From positions 186,001 to 250,000 of the forward strand of contig NZ_WWEO01000042.1 of the NCBI RefSeq assembly GCF_009928685.1: DNA of 64,000 nt. The letters are read 5' to 3'. Shown here one piece after another: positions 8,644-17,515 of this stretch. A program made the position numbers and the translations under genes. Position 1 is the first letter of the stretch. Every line of letters starts with the position of its first letter. Source of the stretch: Mucilaginibacter agri. GTDB lineage: Bacteria > Bacteroidota > Bacteroidia > Sphingobacteriales > Sphingobacteriaceae. Under the pieces are notes generated by a model that worked only from the letters and a program-made list of their open reading frames with translations, was not told the DNA's origin and searched no databases.

Positions 8644-9192
8644 ATGAAGATATATACCAAAACCGGCGACAAAGGTTTGACCTCGTTAATAGGAGGTACC
8701 CGCGTGCCGAAGCACCATATCCGCATAGAGAGCTACGGAACTGTTGACGAACTCAATTCGTATATAGGTTTAATACGCGACCAGGAGATTAGCCAGTACG
8801 ATAAAGGTCTGTTGAAAGAAATACAAGACAGGTTGTTTACTATTGGTGCCTCACTGGCTGCCGACCCGGAGCGGTCTAAAATGGTGATACCTGACCTTAA
8901 TGATTCTGATATTGAGCTGTTGGAGCAGGAGATGGACAAAATGAATGAAATTTTGCCTGGGCTTAAACATTTTATACTGCCTGGTGGTAGTAATGCCATA
9001 TCGTTTTGCCACGTAGCCCGTTGCGTTTGCAGGCGGGCAGAGCGGTTAAGTGTGCAGCTGGCTGCAGAAAGCACGGTTGACGAAAGGGTAATTATATATC
9101 TTAATCGTTTAAGCGACTACTTGTTTACACTGGCCCGAAAAATAGGCTATGAGCAACAGGTGCCTGAAAATCAATGGATACCACGGGCGTGA
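8644..9192 (+). CDS. Cob(I)alamin adenosyltransferase, PduO type
   Basis: A 182-residue enzyme that transfers the adenosyl group of ATP to cob(I)alamin, giving coenzyme B12. The N-terminal ATP-binding motif YTKTGDKGLTSL and the GTVDELNSYIG segment are diagnostic, as are FILPGGSNAISFCHVARCVCRRAER and the final RLSDYLFTLAR. Length matches the family. No B12 biosynthesis genes or cobalamin riboswitch are adjacent. Confidence 0.95.
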   Translation: MKIYTKTGDKGLTSLIGGTRVPKHHIRIESYGTVDELNSYIGLIRDQEISQYDKGLLKEIQDRLFTIGASLAADPERSKMVIPDLNDSDIELLEQEMDKMNEILPGLKHFILPGGSNAISFCHVARCVCRRAERLSVQLAAESTVDERVIIYLNRLSDYLFTLARKIGYEQQVPENQWIPRA

Positions 9193-9210
9193 AAATTGTT
9201 GTAAAAAAAA

Positions 9211-9243
9211 TTTGATAATCAAATTGAAATTATTATACTTTTG
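9211..9243 (+). promoter_or_regulatory. Bacteroidota-type promoter for the DUF2795 gene
   Basis: TTTG (9211-9214), a 21-base spacer, and TACTTTTG (9236-9243) fit TTTG-N19-21-TAnnTTTG. The start codon is 55 bases downstream. Confidence 0.75.
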
Positions 9244-9298
9244 CGAAAAGTAAAAAATAGAACAAATAACTAAAACAGACAACTAAAATATAGCATAT

Positions 9299-9520
9299 AT
9301 GTATTGGACACTCGAACTCGCATCGCATTTAGAAGATGCACCATGGCCTGCAACTAAAGACGAATTAATTGACTATGCTATCCGTTCAGGAGCACCTGTG
9401 GAAGTTATTGAAAACTTACAGGCACTGGAAGACGATGGCGAGCCGTATGAAAATATTGAAGAAATTTGGCCGGATTATCCAACCAAAGATGATTTCTTTT
9501 TTAATGAAGACGAATATTAA
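9299..9520 (+). CDS. DUF2795 family small acidic protein
   Basis: A 73-residue, strongly acidic protein (MYWTLELASHLEDAPWP, then IDYAIRSGAPVEVIENLQ) that matches the short DUF2795 proteins conserved across Bacteroidota. It has no signal peptide or membrane segment. Function is unknown. It is a single-gene unit, with a good promoter 55 bases upstream and an intrinsic terminator directly after it, which suggests strong independent expression. Confidence 0.88.
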   Translation: MYWTLELASHLEDAPWPATKDELIDYAIRSGAPVEVIENLQALEDDGEPYENIEEIWPDYPTKDDFFFNEDEY

Positions 9521-9532
9521 ATAAGTCTGAAG

Positions 9533-9561
9533 AAAAAACCTTGCAATAGCAAGGTTTTTTT
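9533..9561 (+). terminator. Intrinsic terminator
   Basis: AAAAAACCTTGC (9533-9544), loop AATA, and GCAAGGTTTTTT (9549-9560) form a perfect 12-bp stem ending in a T-run, just after the DUF2795 gene. Confidence 0.95.
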
Positions 9562-9637
9562 ATTTTGTGCCAACCTTTTTATTCGGTTTTGGTTATTGAT
9601 ACATAACATTTATCTATCAAACTAAAACTTTAACCCA

Positions 9638-9784
9638 ATGAGAGGCTTACTTTACATCATCGCCGTTATCCTGATTATAGGATGGGCATTAGGCGTATTC
9701 GTTTATTCTGCAGGCAGCTTAATACACGTGCTGCTTGTAATTGCAATTATAGCATTATTGCTAGGCGTTATCCGCCGAGCATGA
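9638..9784 (+). CDS. Small membrane protein, lmo0937 family
   Basis: A 48-residue protein (MRGLLYIIAVILIIGWALG..., ending LLGVIRRA) made of two hydrophobic segments separated by a short SAGS turn. It matches the very small lmo0937-family membrane proteins common in Bacteroidota and Firmicutes, whose role is unknown. It has a clean ATG and stop and occupies the gap between DUF2795 and ispD. Confidence 0.8.
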   Translation: MRGLLYIIAVILIIGWALGVFVYSAGSLIHVLLVIAIIALLLGVIRRA

Positions 9785-9815
9785 TCCAACAATTTTAAGG
9801 AAAGTGATTAATAGT

Positions 9816-10538
9816 TTAAAGCTGCTTAGTACTAAGCGGCTTTTTTTGTATCACTTCGGCAATGGCAATATCCTCTGGGAAGGTGATCTTGATATTTGAG
9901 TGGCTACCCTCAATAAGGTTTATTTTTACTCCCGAACGCTCAACCACGCTTGCGTCATCAGTAAAGGTATTGTCGAAAGGTTGTTCGTAAGCGCGTTTAA
10001 GCAACGAAAATTGAAAAGTTTGCGGGGTTTGCACCAGGTAAATCTCGTCGCGGTGCAAATGTTGTGATATACAGTCTCTAAGCTGGCGAATAGAGTCGCG
10101 GCTTTTAACAGCTACTATGGCATTGCCGTGGGCCAGTGCATGGCTATAAGCGTCGTCGATGGTCGCCGTTGCGGTAAGTGGGCGTACTGCATCCTGAACG
10201 GCAACAAGGGCGTCAGTGTCTTCTATCATATCCAATCCATTTTTTACCGAATGAAAGCGCGTTTCACCTCCGTTAACTAAAGTATGCGGGGTAGTGAAAT
10301 GATGCTCGGTACAAAGCTCAGCCCAGTACTCATGAAAGCTGGCATGTAGTACAACAATTATTTGGGGCTTATAACTGCTGTTATGAAAGGCTTCAATTGT
10401 ATGCATCATTACAGGCTTACCGTTGAGTAACAAAAATTGCTTCGGTACGTTGCTTTGCATGCGCGTGCCCGTTCCTCCGGCTACTATTATGGCGTATGTA
10501 TTTTGGATTGTCTGTTGTGAGTTGTCTGTTGTTGGCAT
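9816..10538 (-). CDS. ispD: 2-C-methyl-D-erythritol 4-phosphate cytidylyltransferase
   Basis: A 240-residue enzyme of the non-mevalonate isoprenoid pathway that couples MEP to CTP. The nucleotide-binding loop AIIVAGGTGTRMQSNVPKQF, the VAVQDAVRPL motif near residue 105 and FTDDASVVE near residue 200 are diagnostic. The first ~12 residues (MPTTDNSQQTIQ) precede the conserved fold and are encoded by a heptamer repeat. No other in-frame ATG, GTG or TTG exists before the conserved core, so the repeat appears to supply the start codon. Confidence 0.94.
   Translation of the reverse strand: MPTTDNSQQTIQNTYAIIVAGGTGTRMQSNVPKQFLLLNGKPVMMHTIEAFHNSSYKPQIIVVLHASFHEYWAELCTEHHFTTPHTLVNGGETRFHSVKNGLDMIEDTDALVAVQDAVRPLTATATIDDAYSHALAHGNAIVAVKSRDSIRQLRDCISQHLHRDEIYLVQTPQTFQFSLLKRAYEQPFDNTFTDDASVVERSGVKINLIEGSHSNIKITFPEDIAIAEVIQKKPLSTKQL
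10508..10535. repeat. Four-unit heptamer array overlapping the ispD start
   Basis: TTGTCTG, TTGTGAG, TTGTCTG, TTGTTGG on the plus strand. It encodes residues 2-11 of IspD on the minus strand and touches its ATG. Confidence 0.75.
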
Positions 10539-10576
10539 TGGACGCTAATTTATCGAATCTATTTTGTTTGGTAACC

Positions 10577-10610
10577 AAAAAACGCCACTGCTGTAAGCAA
10601 TGGCGTTTTG
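10577..10610 (-). terminator. Intrinsic terminator after queA
   Basis: AAAACGCCA (10579-10587) and TGGCGTTTT (10601-10609), with inner pairing, form a hairpin. Read on the minus strand it ends in a T-run, ~50 bases beyond the queA stop. Confidence 0.9.
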
Positions 10611-10629
10611 ATGATGTAAGGATTCGCAA

Positions 10630-10657
10630 ATCTCACATCTAATATCTCAAATCTGTG
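10630..10657. repeat. Four-unit heptamer array abutting the queA stop
   Basis: ATCTCAC, ATCTAAT, ATCTCAA, ATCTGTG in register, ending 1 base before the queA stop codon at 10659. Confidence 0.75.
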
Positions 10658-10658
10658 A

Positions 10659-11708
10659 TTAGATGATTAGCATGGCATCGCCATAGCTATAGAAACGGTA
10701 TTTCTCTTTAACCGCAATTTCATATGCATTCATTACGTTTTCGTAGCCGCCAAACGCCGAAACCATCATTAACAGCGTTGATTCTGGTGTGTGGAAGTTG
10801 GTGATCATCGAGTTAGCAATGCTGAATTCGTAAGGAGGGAAGATAAACTTGCTGGTCCAGTCGTTAGCAGCCTTCAGTGTTTTATTTGCCGATACTGCAG
10901 ATTCGATAGTACGCATAGAAGTAGTACCAACAGCGCAAACACGGTGTTTATTTTCAATAGCCCGGTTTACAATGTTAGCTTGTTTTTCTTCAATAATAAA
11001 TTGCTCCGAATCCATTTTATGCTTGGTTAAGTCTTCAACCTCAACCTGGCGGAAGGTGCCTAAACCAACGTGTAATGTAACTTCAGCAAATTCAACACCT
11101 TTTAATTCAAGACGTTTCATTAGCTCGCGGCTAAAGTGTAAGCCAGCAGTAGGGGCAGCAACCGCACCTTCGTTTTTAGCGAAAATGGTTTGATAGCGTT
11201 CTTTATCTTCTGCAGTTGCTTTACGTTTAATATATTTTGGAAGTGGTGTTTCGCCCAGGATCTCGATGTTACGACGGAATTCTTCGTCGGTACCATCGAA
11301 CAGGAAACGGATAGTACGGCCGCGTGAAGTAGTGTTATCTACAACCTCGGCAACCAACAGGTCGTCATCACCAAAATAAAGTTTATTGCCCACGCGGATC
11401 TTACGAGCCGGATCAACCAACACATCCCATAATCTAAGCTCTTTGTTAAGCTCGCGTAGTAAAAACACTTCTATCGTAGCACCAGTTTTTTCCTTGTTAC
11501 CATACATACGGGCAGGGAAAACCTTGGTATTGTTAAGGATCATTACGTCTTTATTGTCGAAGTAATCCAAAACGTCTTTAAATATTTTATGTTCAATTTT
11601 ACCAGAATCGCGGTGTAAAACCATTAAGCGAGCCTCGTCGCGGGTTTGCGCCGGGTTGTGTGCAATTAATGATTCGGGTAAGTTGAATTTAAACTGGGAT
11701 AATTTCAT
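10659..11708 (-). CDS. queA: S-adenosylmethionine:tRNA ribosyltransferase-isomerase
   Basis: A 349-residue enzyme of queuosine synthesis that moves the ribose of SAM to preQ1 in tRNA to give epoxyqueuosine. The N-terminus [24 protein letters not shown], the [11 protein letters not shown] motif near residue 183, [13 protein letters not shown] near residue 258 and the C-terminal [17 protein letters not shown] are diagnostic. Length equals the family norm (~345). It is monocistronic, with its own terminator on the minus strand and a promoter just upstream. Confidence 0.97.
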   Translation of the reverse strand: MKLSQFKFNLPESLIAHNPAQTRDEARLMVLHRDSGKIEHKIFKDVLDYFDNKDVMILNNTKVFPARMYGNKEKTGATIEVFLLRELNKELRLWDVLVDPARKIRVGNKLYFGDDDLLVAEVVDNTTSRGRTIRFLFDGTDEEFRRNIEILGETPLPKYIKRKATAEDKERYQTIFAKNEGAVAAPTAGLHFSRELMKRLELKGVEFAEVTLHVGLGTFRQVEVEDLTKHKMDSEQFIIEEKQANIVNRAIENKHRVCAVGTTSMRTIESAVSANKTLKAANDWTSKFIFPPYEFSIANSMITNFHTPESTLLMMVSAFGGYENVMNAYEIAVKEKYRFYSYGDAMLII

Positions 11709-11733
11709 TTTATACGGGTATAAATTAAGCGCG

Positions 11734-11741
11734 CAAATTTA
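11734..11741 (-). promoter_or_regulatory. -7 box for queA
   Basis: On the minus strand TAAATTTG matches TAnnTTTG, 26 bases before the queA ATG. No clear TTTG -33 box was found. Confidence 0.5.
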
Positions 11742-11854
11742 CAAAAAAAATAGTAATATTAAAGGTCTAAAAATGGCATTGGTTTTCAAAGCTTTAGCAG
11801 CCCCGATATTATATTTTTAAAACACTGTAACCAAACAACAGCGATGCCGTCTAA

Positions 11855-13114
11855 ATGTTGCAAAGTATGATATTTTTAAAACTATTTCGGGAAAGCTTTT
11901 TATTTGCCTTCGATGCGCTAAGGCAAAACAAGCTGCGTACCCTGCTATCATTGCTGGGTGTAACAATTGGTATTTTTACCATCATAGCCGTGTTTTCGGC
12001 GGTTGATACCCTGCGCAATAACCTGCAGGAGAGCGTTAACAAGCTCGGTAGTAATAGTATATACATACAAAAATGGCCCTGGATAGGCGGCGAAGATTTC
12101 CCATGGTGGAAATATATACAGCGCCCCGTACCAAATCTGCGCGATTTTGCCGAATTGCAGCGCCGTAGCCAAACCGCTTACGGTATATCATATGAAATAA
12201 GCGTTGATGGCCGTACTGTTAAATACGGTAGTAACACCATACAAGGTGTGAGTATCTGGGCGGCTTCGCAAGACCATGATAAAACCTGGAACTTTGATTT
12301 CTCAAGCGGTCGTTATTTTACCGATATGGAATCGAAAACAGGAGCGCCGGTTGCTGTTATAGGTGCCGATGTTGCCGATAATTTATTCCCCAATGGTGAT
12401 GCTTTAGGCAAGCGTATTAAAATTATGGGCCGTTACGTAAACATCATTGGCGTGTACACCAAAGAGGGCGATGACATTCTGGGTATTTCTGACGATAAGG
12501 TGATCCAGATTCCTTTAAATTTTGCCCGCAACTTAATTGATGTGCAGAATGATAAGTACGGCCCGCAGATTGTTGTAAAGGGTAAAGAGGGCCTTACCGA
12601 CGTGGAAGTAGAAAGTGAATTGCGCGGTTTAATGCGCTCTATCCACAGGCTTGGCCCACAAAAAGAAGACGATTTTTCGCTGAATAAAACCACCATCTTA
12701 TCAAATCAATTGGATACGCTTTTCAACGTGGTAAACATTGCTGGTTTAATTATCGGTAGTTTCTCCATACTTGTTGGTGGTTTTGGTATTGCCAACATCA
12801 TGTTCGTATCTGTTAAGGAGCGTACACCAATTATCGGGATCCAAAAATCATTGGGTGCTAAAAATTACTTTATATTACTTCAGTTTCTAATAGAAGCCAT
12901 AGTGCTATGCTTGCTTGGAGGCGTGATAGGGCTGGGGTTTGTGTATCTCGGTACCCTCGCGGTGAAAGCCGTGGCAGGAATGAAAATTGTGCTGGATATG
13001 AAAAATATCATTGTTGGCCTAAGCACTTCTGTTATCATCGGAATTATTTCGGGGATAGTACCAGCATATTTTGCTTCGAGATTAGATCCAGTGGAAGCAA
13101 TAAGGTCCAATTGA
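11855..13114 (+). CDS. ABC transporter permease, MacB/FtsX type
   Basis: A 419-residue membrane protein with the MacB topology: one N-terminal membrane helix (TLLSLLGVTIGIFTIIAVF), a large periplasmic domain (~residues 50-280) and three C-terminal helices including FSILVGGFGIANIMFVSVKER and a final helix ending FASRLDPVEAIR. MacB-type systems move lipoproteins, peptides or antibiotics between periplasm and outer membrane by mechanotransmission and do not act as a membrane channel. It has no adjacent ATPase; the ATPase gene at 5871 on the same strand is a plausible partner. The ATG at 11867 is an alternative start. Confidence 0.9.
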   Translation: MLQSMIFLKLFRESFLFAFDALRQNKLRTLLSLLGVTIGIFTIIAVFSAVDTLRNNLQESVNKLGSNSIYIQKWPWIGGEDFPWWKYIQRPVPNLRDFAELQRRSQTAYGISYEISVDGRTVKYGSNTIQGVSIWAASQDHDKTWNFDFSSGRYFTDMESKTGAPVAVIGADVADNLFPNGDALGKRIKIMGRYVNIIGVYTKEGDDILGISDDKVIQIPLNFARNLIDVQNDKYGPQIVVKGKEGLTDVEVESELRGLMRSIHRLGPQKEDDFSLNKTTILSNQLDTLFNVVNIAGLIIGSFSILVGGFGIANIMFVSVKERTPIIGIQKSLGAKNYFILLQFLIEAIVLCLLGGVIGLGFVYLGTLAVKAVAGMKIVLDMKNIIVGLSTSVIIGIISGIVPAYFASRLDPVEAIRSN

Positions 13115-13234
13115 TTTGTCACTTAGCTAATTCGATAATTTGCTAGTGCCTAAATCAATAAATTGTCGAATTGACAAATTATCTAATTCTATTTTCTTTG
13201 ACAAATCAACAAATTGCCGAATTGGCAAATTGAT
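13113..13234. repeat. Octamer-period repeat blocks between the permease and gltA
   Basis: Three blocks of 8-base units: 13113-13144 (GATTTGTC, ACTTAGCT, AATTCGAT, AATTTGCT), 13152-13191 (AAATCAAT, AAATTGTC, GAATTGAC, AAATTATC, TAATTCTA) and 13203-13234 (AAATCAAC, AAATTGCC, GAATTGGC, AAATTGAT). The last two are direct copies; parts of the first are in inverse orientation. The first block overlaps the permease stop codon. This is the octamer form of the heptamer arrays seen elsewhere. Confidence 0.7.
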
Positions 13235-13302
13235 TTTCTTCTTTTTGACGAAAAAATGTTCTTAAATACATAAACAATTTACAATCGCGCCTTACCTTAG
13301 CG

Positions 13303-13332
13303 GCTTGAAATACGCAGATTTAATTACATTTG
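13303..13332 (+). promoter_or_regulatory. Promoter for gltA
   Basis: CTTG (13303-13306), an 18-base spacer, and TACATTTG (13325-13332) resemble the Bacteroidota consensus, 30 bases before the gltA ATG. Confidence 0.6.
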
Positions 13333-13362
13333 CGGTAGACACAATTATACTTCTATATTTCT

Positions 13363-14649
13363 ATGTCAGAAAACGCACAGCTTAAAATTGGTGATCAGGT
13401 TATTGATCTGCCTGTTATAGAGGGTACCGAGCACGAAAAGGGAATTGATATTTCGAAGCTTAGAGATCAAACCGGTTACGTTACCTTAGATATTGGTTAT
13501 AAAAATACTGGCGCTACTAAAAGTGCCATCACTTTCTTAGACGGTGAACTTGGGATACTTAAATATCGCGGTTACCCGATTGAACAACTAGCCGAAAAAT
13601 CGACTTTTATTGAAGTAGCTTATCTACTGATCTATGGCGAACTGCCAACCAAAGAACAGCTAACTGACTTTGAATATCAAATAAGCCGCCACACCTTGGT
13701 ACACGAGGATATGAAGAAGTTTTTTGATGGTTTTCCGTCAAAATCACACCCTATGGGGCAGCTTTCTTCATTAATCGGCGCTTTAGCTGCATTTAACCCA
13801 GAATCGCTTAAACAAGGGCTAACCACTGAAGAAGTGAACCTGGAGATTATTAAGCTGATCGCAAAGATGAGTACCCTGGTTTCATGGATTCACAAGAAAT
13901 CATTAGGGCATCCGGTAACTTATCCGCAAAATAAGCACGACTACGTAACCAACTTTATGCACATGACCTTTGGTGAAATTACCCAGGAGTATGTGGTAGA
14001 TCCGGTTGTTGTTGATGCTATGAATAAGTTGCTGATCCTGCATGCTGATCACGAGCAAAACTGTTCTACATCAACCGTGCGTATCGTAGGTTCGTCTGAC
14101 GCGAATTTATATGCTTCTATCTCTGCCGGTATTTCGGCTCTGTGGGGACCACTTCACGGTGGTGCTAACCAGGCTGTTATCGAGATGCTGGAGAAAATTA
14201 AAGCTGATGGCGGCGATACCGATAAATGGATTGCCAAAGCGAAAGATAAAAATGATCCGTTCCGTTTGATGGGATTTGGCCACCGTGTGTACAAAAACTT
14301 CGACCCACGTGCCAAGATCATTAAAAAGGCTTGCGACGATATCCTCGAAAAATTAGGTGTTAACGACGAAGTATTGGAAATTGCCAAGAAACTGGAAGAG
14401 GTGGCATTGAAAGATCCATACTTTGTTGAGCGTAAACTTTACCCTAACGTAGATTTTTACTCAGGTATCATCTACCGCGCTTTAGGTTTCCCTACCGAAA
14501 TGTTTACCGTATTGTTCGCTTTAGGCCGTCTACCCGGTTGGATTGCACAGTGGAAAGAGATGAAGACCAACAAAGAGCCAATTGGCCGTCCTCGTCAAAT
14601 TTACGTAGGCGTAAGCGATAGAGATTACAAAGACATCAGCAGCAGATAA
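13363..14649 (+). CDS. gltA: Citrate synthase
   Basis: A 428-residue type II citrate synthase that condenses oxaloacetate and acetyl-CoA at the entry to the TCA cycle. Active-site segments are LHADHEQNCSTSTVR (first His), ALWGPLHGGANQAV (second His) and MGFGHRVYKNFDPRA, with the catalytic Asp in ERKLYPNVDFYSG. Length and the N-terminal DQVIDLPVIEGTE beta region fit the hexameric Gram-negative type. It is a monocistronic unit with its own promoter and terminator. Confidence 0.98.
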   Translation: MSENAQLKIGDQVIDLPVIEGTEHEKGIDISKLRDQTGYVTLDIGYKNTGATKSAITFLDGELGILKYRGYPIEQLAEKSTFIEVAYLLIYGELPTKEQLTDFEYQISRHTLVHEDMKKFFDGFPSKSHPMGQLSSLIGALAAFNPESLKQGLTTEEVNLEIIKLIAKMSTLVSWIHKKSLGHPVTYPQNKHDYVTNFMHMTFGEITQEYVVDPVVVDAMNKLLILHADHEQNCSTSTVRIVGSSDANLYASISAGISALWGPLHGGANQAVIEMLEKIKADGGDTDKWIAKAKDKNDPFRLMGFGHRVYKNFDPRAKIIKKACDDILEKLGVNDEVLEIAKKLEEVALKDPYFVERKLYPNVDFYSGIIYRALGFPTEMFTVLFALGRLPGWIAQWKEMKTNKEPIGRPRQIYVGVSDRDYKDISSR

Positions 14650-14670
14650 TTGCTGGAATGGTATAAACAA

Positions 14671-14699
14671 AAAGCCCGCTTTTATAGCGGGCTTTTTTT
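14671..14699 (+). terminator. Intrinsic terminator after gltA
   Basis: AAAGCCCGCT (14671-14680), a 5-base loop, and AGCGGGCTTT (14686-14695) followed by T residues. Confidence 0.95.
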
Positions 14700-14762
14700 G
14701 TGACTTATCCCGTCATCGTTCGAAATAAACTCGGCTGCTTAAAGGCGGAATTTAATTCCACA

Positions 14763-14793
14763 AAAAAACCGCCCCTCTCACTGGGGCGGTTTT
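14763..14793 (-). terminator. Intrinsic terminator after susE
   Basis: AAAACCGCCCC (14765-14775) pairs with GGGGCGGTTTT (14783-14793). Read on the minus strand a T-run follows, 29 bases past the susE stop, closing the susCDE operon. Confidence 0.93.
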
Positions 14794-14821
14794 AAATCAA
14801 TCAACAATTCTAATCAATATG

Positions 14822-15832
14822 TTATTGCTTAGTCAGGGTATAAGTTAAAGAGGCTTCGCTAAATGTAACCAGGTAGGTGCCATTTGCAGGTACCGGAATG
14901 TTGCCAGCCGACGTACTTGCTACACCATTAGAACCACCATAGCTGGTATCCCATGCATGGTTCAGTCTGAATTTAATTGAGCCTGAGCTTTTTAACGTAG
15001 CGGTCGCGCTCCAGGTTTGCGTTCCGTTGTTATATTTCATATCGATGTCGTTTCCGGCATCCCAACCCAACGCGCCATCACCGATGATGCTGATCTGGTA
15101 AGGTTTCATGGCTATAGTATTGGCATTTTCATCCAGTACAATCTGATAATTACCGCTGCCTGGTGCAGTTAGGTTACCGCCGCTTAAACTTACTTTACCT
15201 GCGCCTGCGTCGCCGTAGGCAGCGTTCCAGTTTTTACCTGTGGTAATCTTAAAGCCAGGATCTGATCCAACAAAGTTGATAATGCCGGTAAATATACCGT
15301 TACTAACAGGCGAAATAAGACTGTCTGCAACAGCTGGGTTCCAACCTTGATAAGCACCCGGTACATACACAAAAGATACTAATGCATAAGGAGTGACTGT
15401 CATGGTCACTACATTAGAATAGATAGCAATTGTTGGTGAAATAGCATATTTTACACGGGTTTGTACACTTGCTGCTGTGCCTGGCGTGGCGCCTAAGCTC
15501 AATAGTAATGCATTAAAATCTATGTTAGTATAAGCCAGGCTTCCGTTGGCAATTGCTACCTCTTTTGGTGCGGCAAATTTATCAGCAGCTAAATCTATCT
15601 GTAGTGTATTGGTAATAGCAGCGCTGTAACCAAAATTGGCTTTGGTGGCTGTAAACGTTACAGCTGTAGCAGATGCGTTTGCTTTGCTTAATGTTATGGT
15701 GGTTGCAGAAGCCGCTAAAGTGCCGGGAGTTCCGCTGGTGGCTACAACTTTTTCACCTTCTTTTTTGCACGAAGAAAGCATTAGCAATGCTGCCCCAGCC
15801 ATTAAAAGTGATCTTGTAAACAATTTTTTCAT
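14822..15832 (-). CDS. SusE-like outer-membrane glycan-binding lipoprotein
   Basis: A 336-residue lipoprotein (signal peptide with lipobox LMLSSC). It has an N-terminal SusE-type Ig-like domain (~residues 35-145, with an alternating Thr/Ala strand pattern) and two C-terminal domains that each follow the pattern of starch-binding SusE/SusF repeats (PGAYQGWNPA..., then GDGALGWDAGNDIDM...WSATATLKSSGSIKFRLN). Aromatic residues in those repeats are likely sugar-binding. It is the last gene of susC-susD-susE and is presumably surface-exposed. Resemblance to starch-binding modules suggests an alpha-glucan, but this is inference. Confidence 0.88.
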   Translation of the reverse strand: MKKLFTRSLLMAGAALLMLSSCKKEGEKVVATSGTPGTLAASATTITLSKANASATAVTFTATKANFGYSAAITNTLQIDLAADKFAAPKEVAIANGSLAYTNIDFNALLLSLGATPGTAASVQTRVKYAISPTIAIYSNVVTMTVTPYALVSFVYVPGAYQGWNPAVADSLISPVSNGIFTGIINFVGSDPGFKITTGKNWNAAYGDAGAGKVSLSGGNLTAPGSGNYQIVLDENANTIAMKPYQISIIGDGALGWDAGNDIDMKYNNGTQTWSATATLKSSGSIKFRLNHAWDTSYGGSNGVASTSAGNIPVPANGTYLVTFSEASLTYTLTKQ

Positions 15833-15899
15833 ATCGTTTTCTCTAATTGGTTTATGGCATAACCGGGCAAGGCTGGTTTAAACCTTACCCGGCATGATT

Positions 15900-17495
15900 T
15901 TAATATCCTGTGTTTTGTTTCAGATTAGGGTTATTGATCAAATCTGTTGATGGGATAGGCATAACATTTCTGTATGATTCTACGCCTTTACCAGCCATCA
16001 CGCCGCCTTTCCAGGCCCATACGTAACTTGCATCGGTAAACTTGCCAAAACGGATTAAATCGGTTCTTCTGTGCATCTCAAACAATAACTCACGGCCACG
16101 CTCATCTAAAATGGTTTGCAGTGTTAACTGACCTGCATTGATGTTACCGGCCGTGCTGCCATCATAAGCACGTGTACGTACCAGGTTAAAATAGTTAAGC
16201 GCGGTTGCAGCGTCACCACCTGTACCGCCGCGCAATACTGCTTCAGCATACATTAAGTATACATCAGCCAGGCGGAACATCGGTAAATCGGTGTCAGGGA
16301 AGTTTCCTGTGTTATCAGAACCAGCCTTACCTGCCGAGGTTACGTTTTTGAATTTCGCAATGGCATAGCCATCTGTAAATGCATACTCGTCCTTAATTTC
16401 CAGATTTTGACCATCTGTGTAGAAAACGGCACGTTTGTCTGTATTACCAGTTATATCAGTAAACAAGCTTACATATTGCTTGGTGGTGCGTACACCTGCC
16501 CAGCCTCCGTTGATACCAAAATCAACCGGGTTCATAGTACCGCCAACTGCGGCGTGTACCAGGTAAGTCATACCTCCGTAACCGGTAGTATGTAAACCGT
16601 CAAATGTAATTGGGAAGATGATCTCCTTAGAGTTGTTGTTATCAGCCAAAAACAGGTTACGATAGTGTGGTTCTAGCGTGTAACCGGCAGCAATTACTTT
16701 ATTACAGTACGTAATAGCGTCAGTGTTACGTTGAGTGCCAGTATATACTTGCGCGTTTAGGTATAATTTAGCCAATAACATATACACAGCAGCTTTATCA
16801 GCACGACCATATTCGTTAGCGCGGGCGTCAACCATATCGCCGTCGATAGCTTTTAACTCGCCCTCGATGTATGCAAAAATCTCAGCACGCGATTTTTGAG
16901 CAGGGAAAAATGTACCTACTACATCATTTTCGGTAACAAATGGTACGCTACCAAAAAGGTCGATAGCATGCCAGTAGCTCAACGCTCTTAAAAAGCGGGC
17001 CTCTGCACGGAAATGTTTAGCCTGAGTAAGGTTATCACCAGTAATGCCATTGCTGCTTAACTGACCATCGGTAGTTTGACGGATGAACTCGTTACAAGCT
17101 GCAATTTGATAATAAATACGATCGTACATCGCCTTGATGAACTCGTTTTGGCTGTTCCAAACCATATCGTGCAGATCGTGTACAGTACCGTCATTCCATG
17201 CTATGATAGATTCATCGGTAGTTAACTCCTGCATGTTATAATACTCACGGATGTAGTTAGAAAAACCCTCATCTATACCTGCAATATCCGGGTTACCTGC
17301 CGGGCCTTGCTGGCCGCTGATAGCGAAGCCAGCGTACAAACGGGCTAATACCGGTTTGTAATTAGCAAAGTCTTTATAAACGCTCGCGGTAGTCTGATCG
17401 TAATTAGGGGTAAGGTCCTTCTTACAAGATGATACCGTTACTGCCATACCAATAATTGCAATGGCTGCCAGTTTTTTGAAATATGTTGTTGTCAT
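15900..17495 (-). CDS. RagB/SusD family nutrient-uptake lipoprotein
   Basis: A 531-residue SusD-like protein that caps its cognate SusC channel and captures glycans at the cell surface. It has a lipobox (VTVSSC) near residue 24, TPR-like helices including FRAEARFLRALSYWHAIDLFGSVPFV near residue 170, the FRLADVYLMYAEAVLRGG helix near residue 405 and a C-terminal RGRELLFEMHRRTDLIRFGKF. It starts 20 bases after the susC stop, so the two are co-transcribed and probably translationally coupled. Confidence 0.96.
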   Translation of the reverse strand: MTTTYFKKLAAIAIIGMAVTVSSCKKDLTPNYDQTTASVYKDFANYKPVLARLYAGFAISGQQGPAGNPDIAGIDEGFSNYIREYYNMQELTTDESIIAWNDGTVHDLHDMVWNSQNEFIKAMYDRIYYQIAACNEFIRQTTDGQLSSNGITGDNLTQAKHFRAEARFLRALSYWHAIDLFGSVPFVTENDVVGTFFPAQKSRAEIFAYIEGELKAIDGDMVDARANEYGRADKAAVYMLLAKLYLNAQVYTGTQRNTDAITYCNKVIAAGYTLEPHYRNLFLADNNNSKEIIFPITFDGLHTTGYGGMTYLVHAAVGGTMNPVDFGINGGWAGVRTTKQYVSLFTDITGNTDKRAVFYTDGQNLEIKDEYAFTDGYAIAKFKNVTSAGKAGSDNTGNFPDTDLPMFRLADVYLMYAEAVLRGGTGGDAATALNYFNLVRTRAYDGSTAGNINAGQLTLQTILDERGRELLFEMHRRTDLIRFGKFTDASYVWAWKGGVMAGKGVESYRNVMPIPSTDLINNPNLKQNTGY

Positions 17496-17515
17496 ATAAT
17501 TCTCTTTAAATAAGA

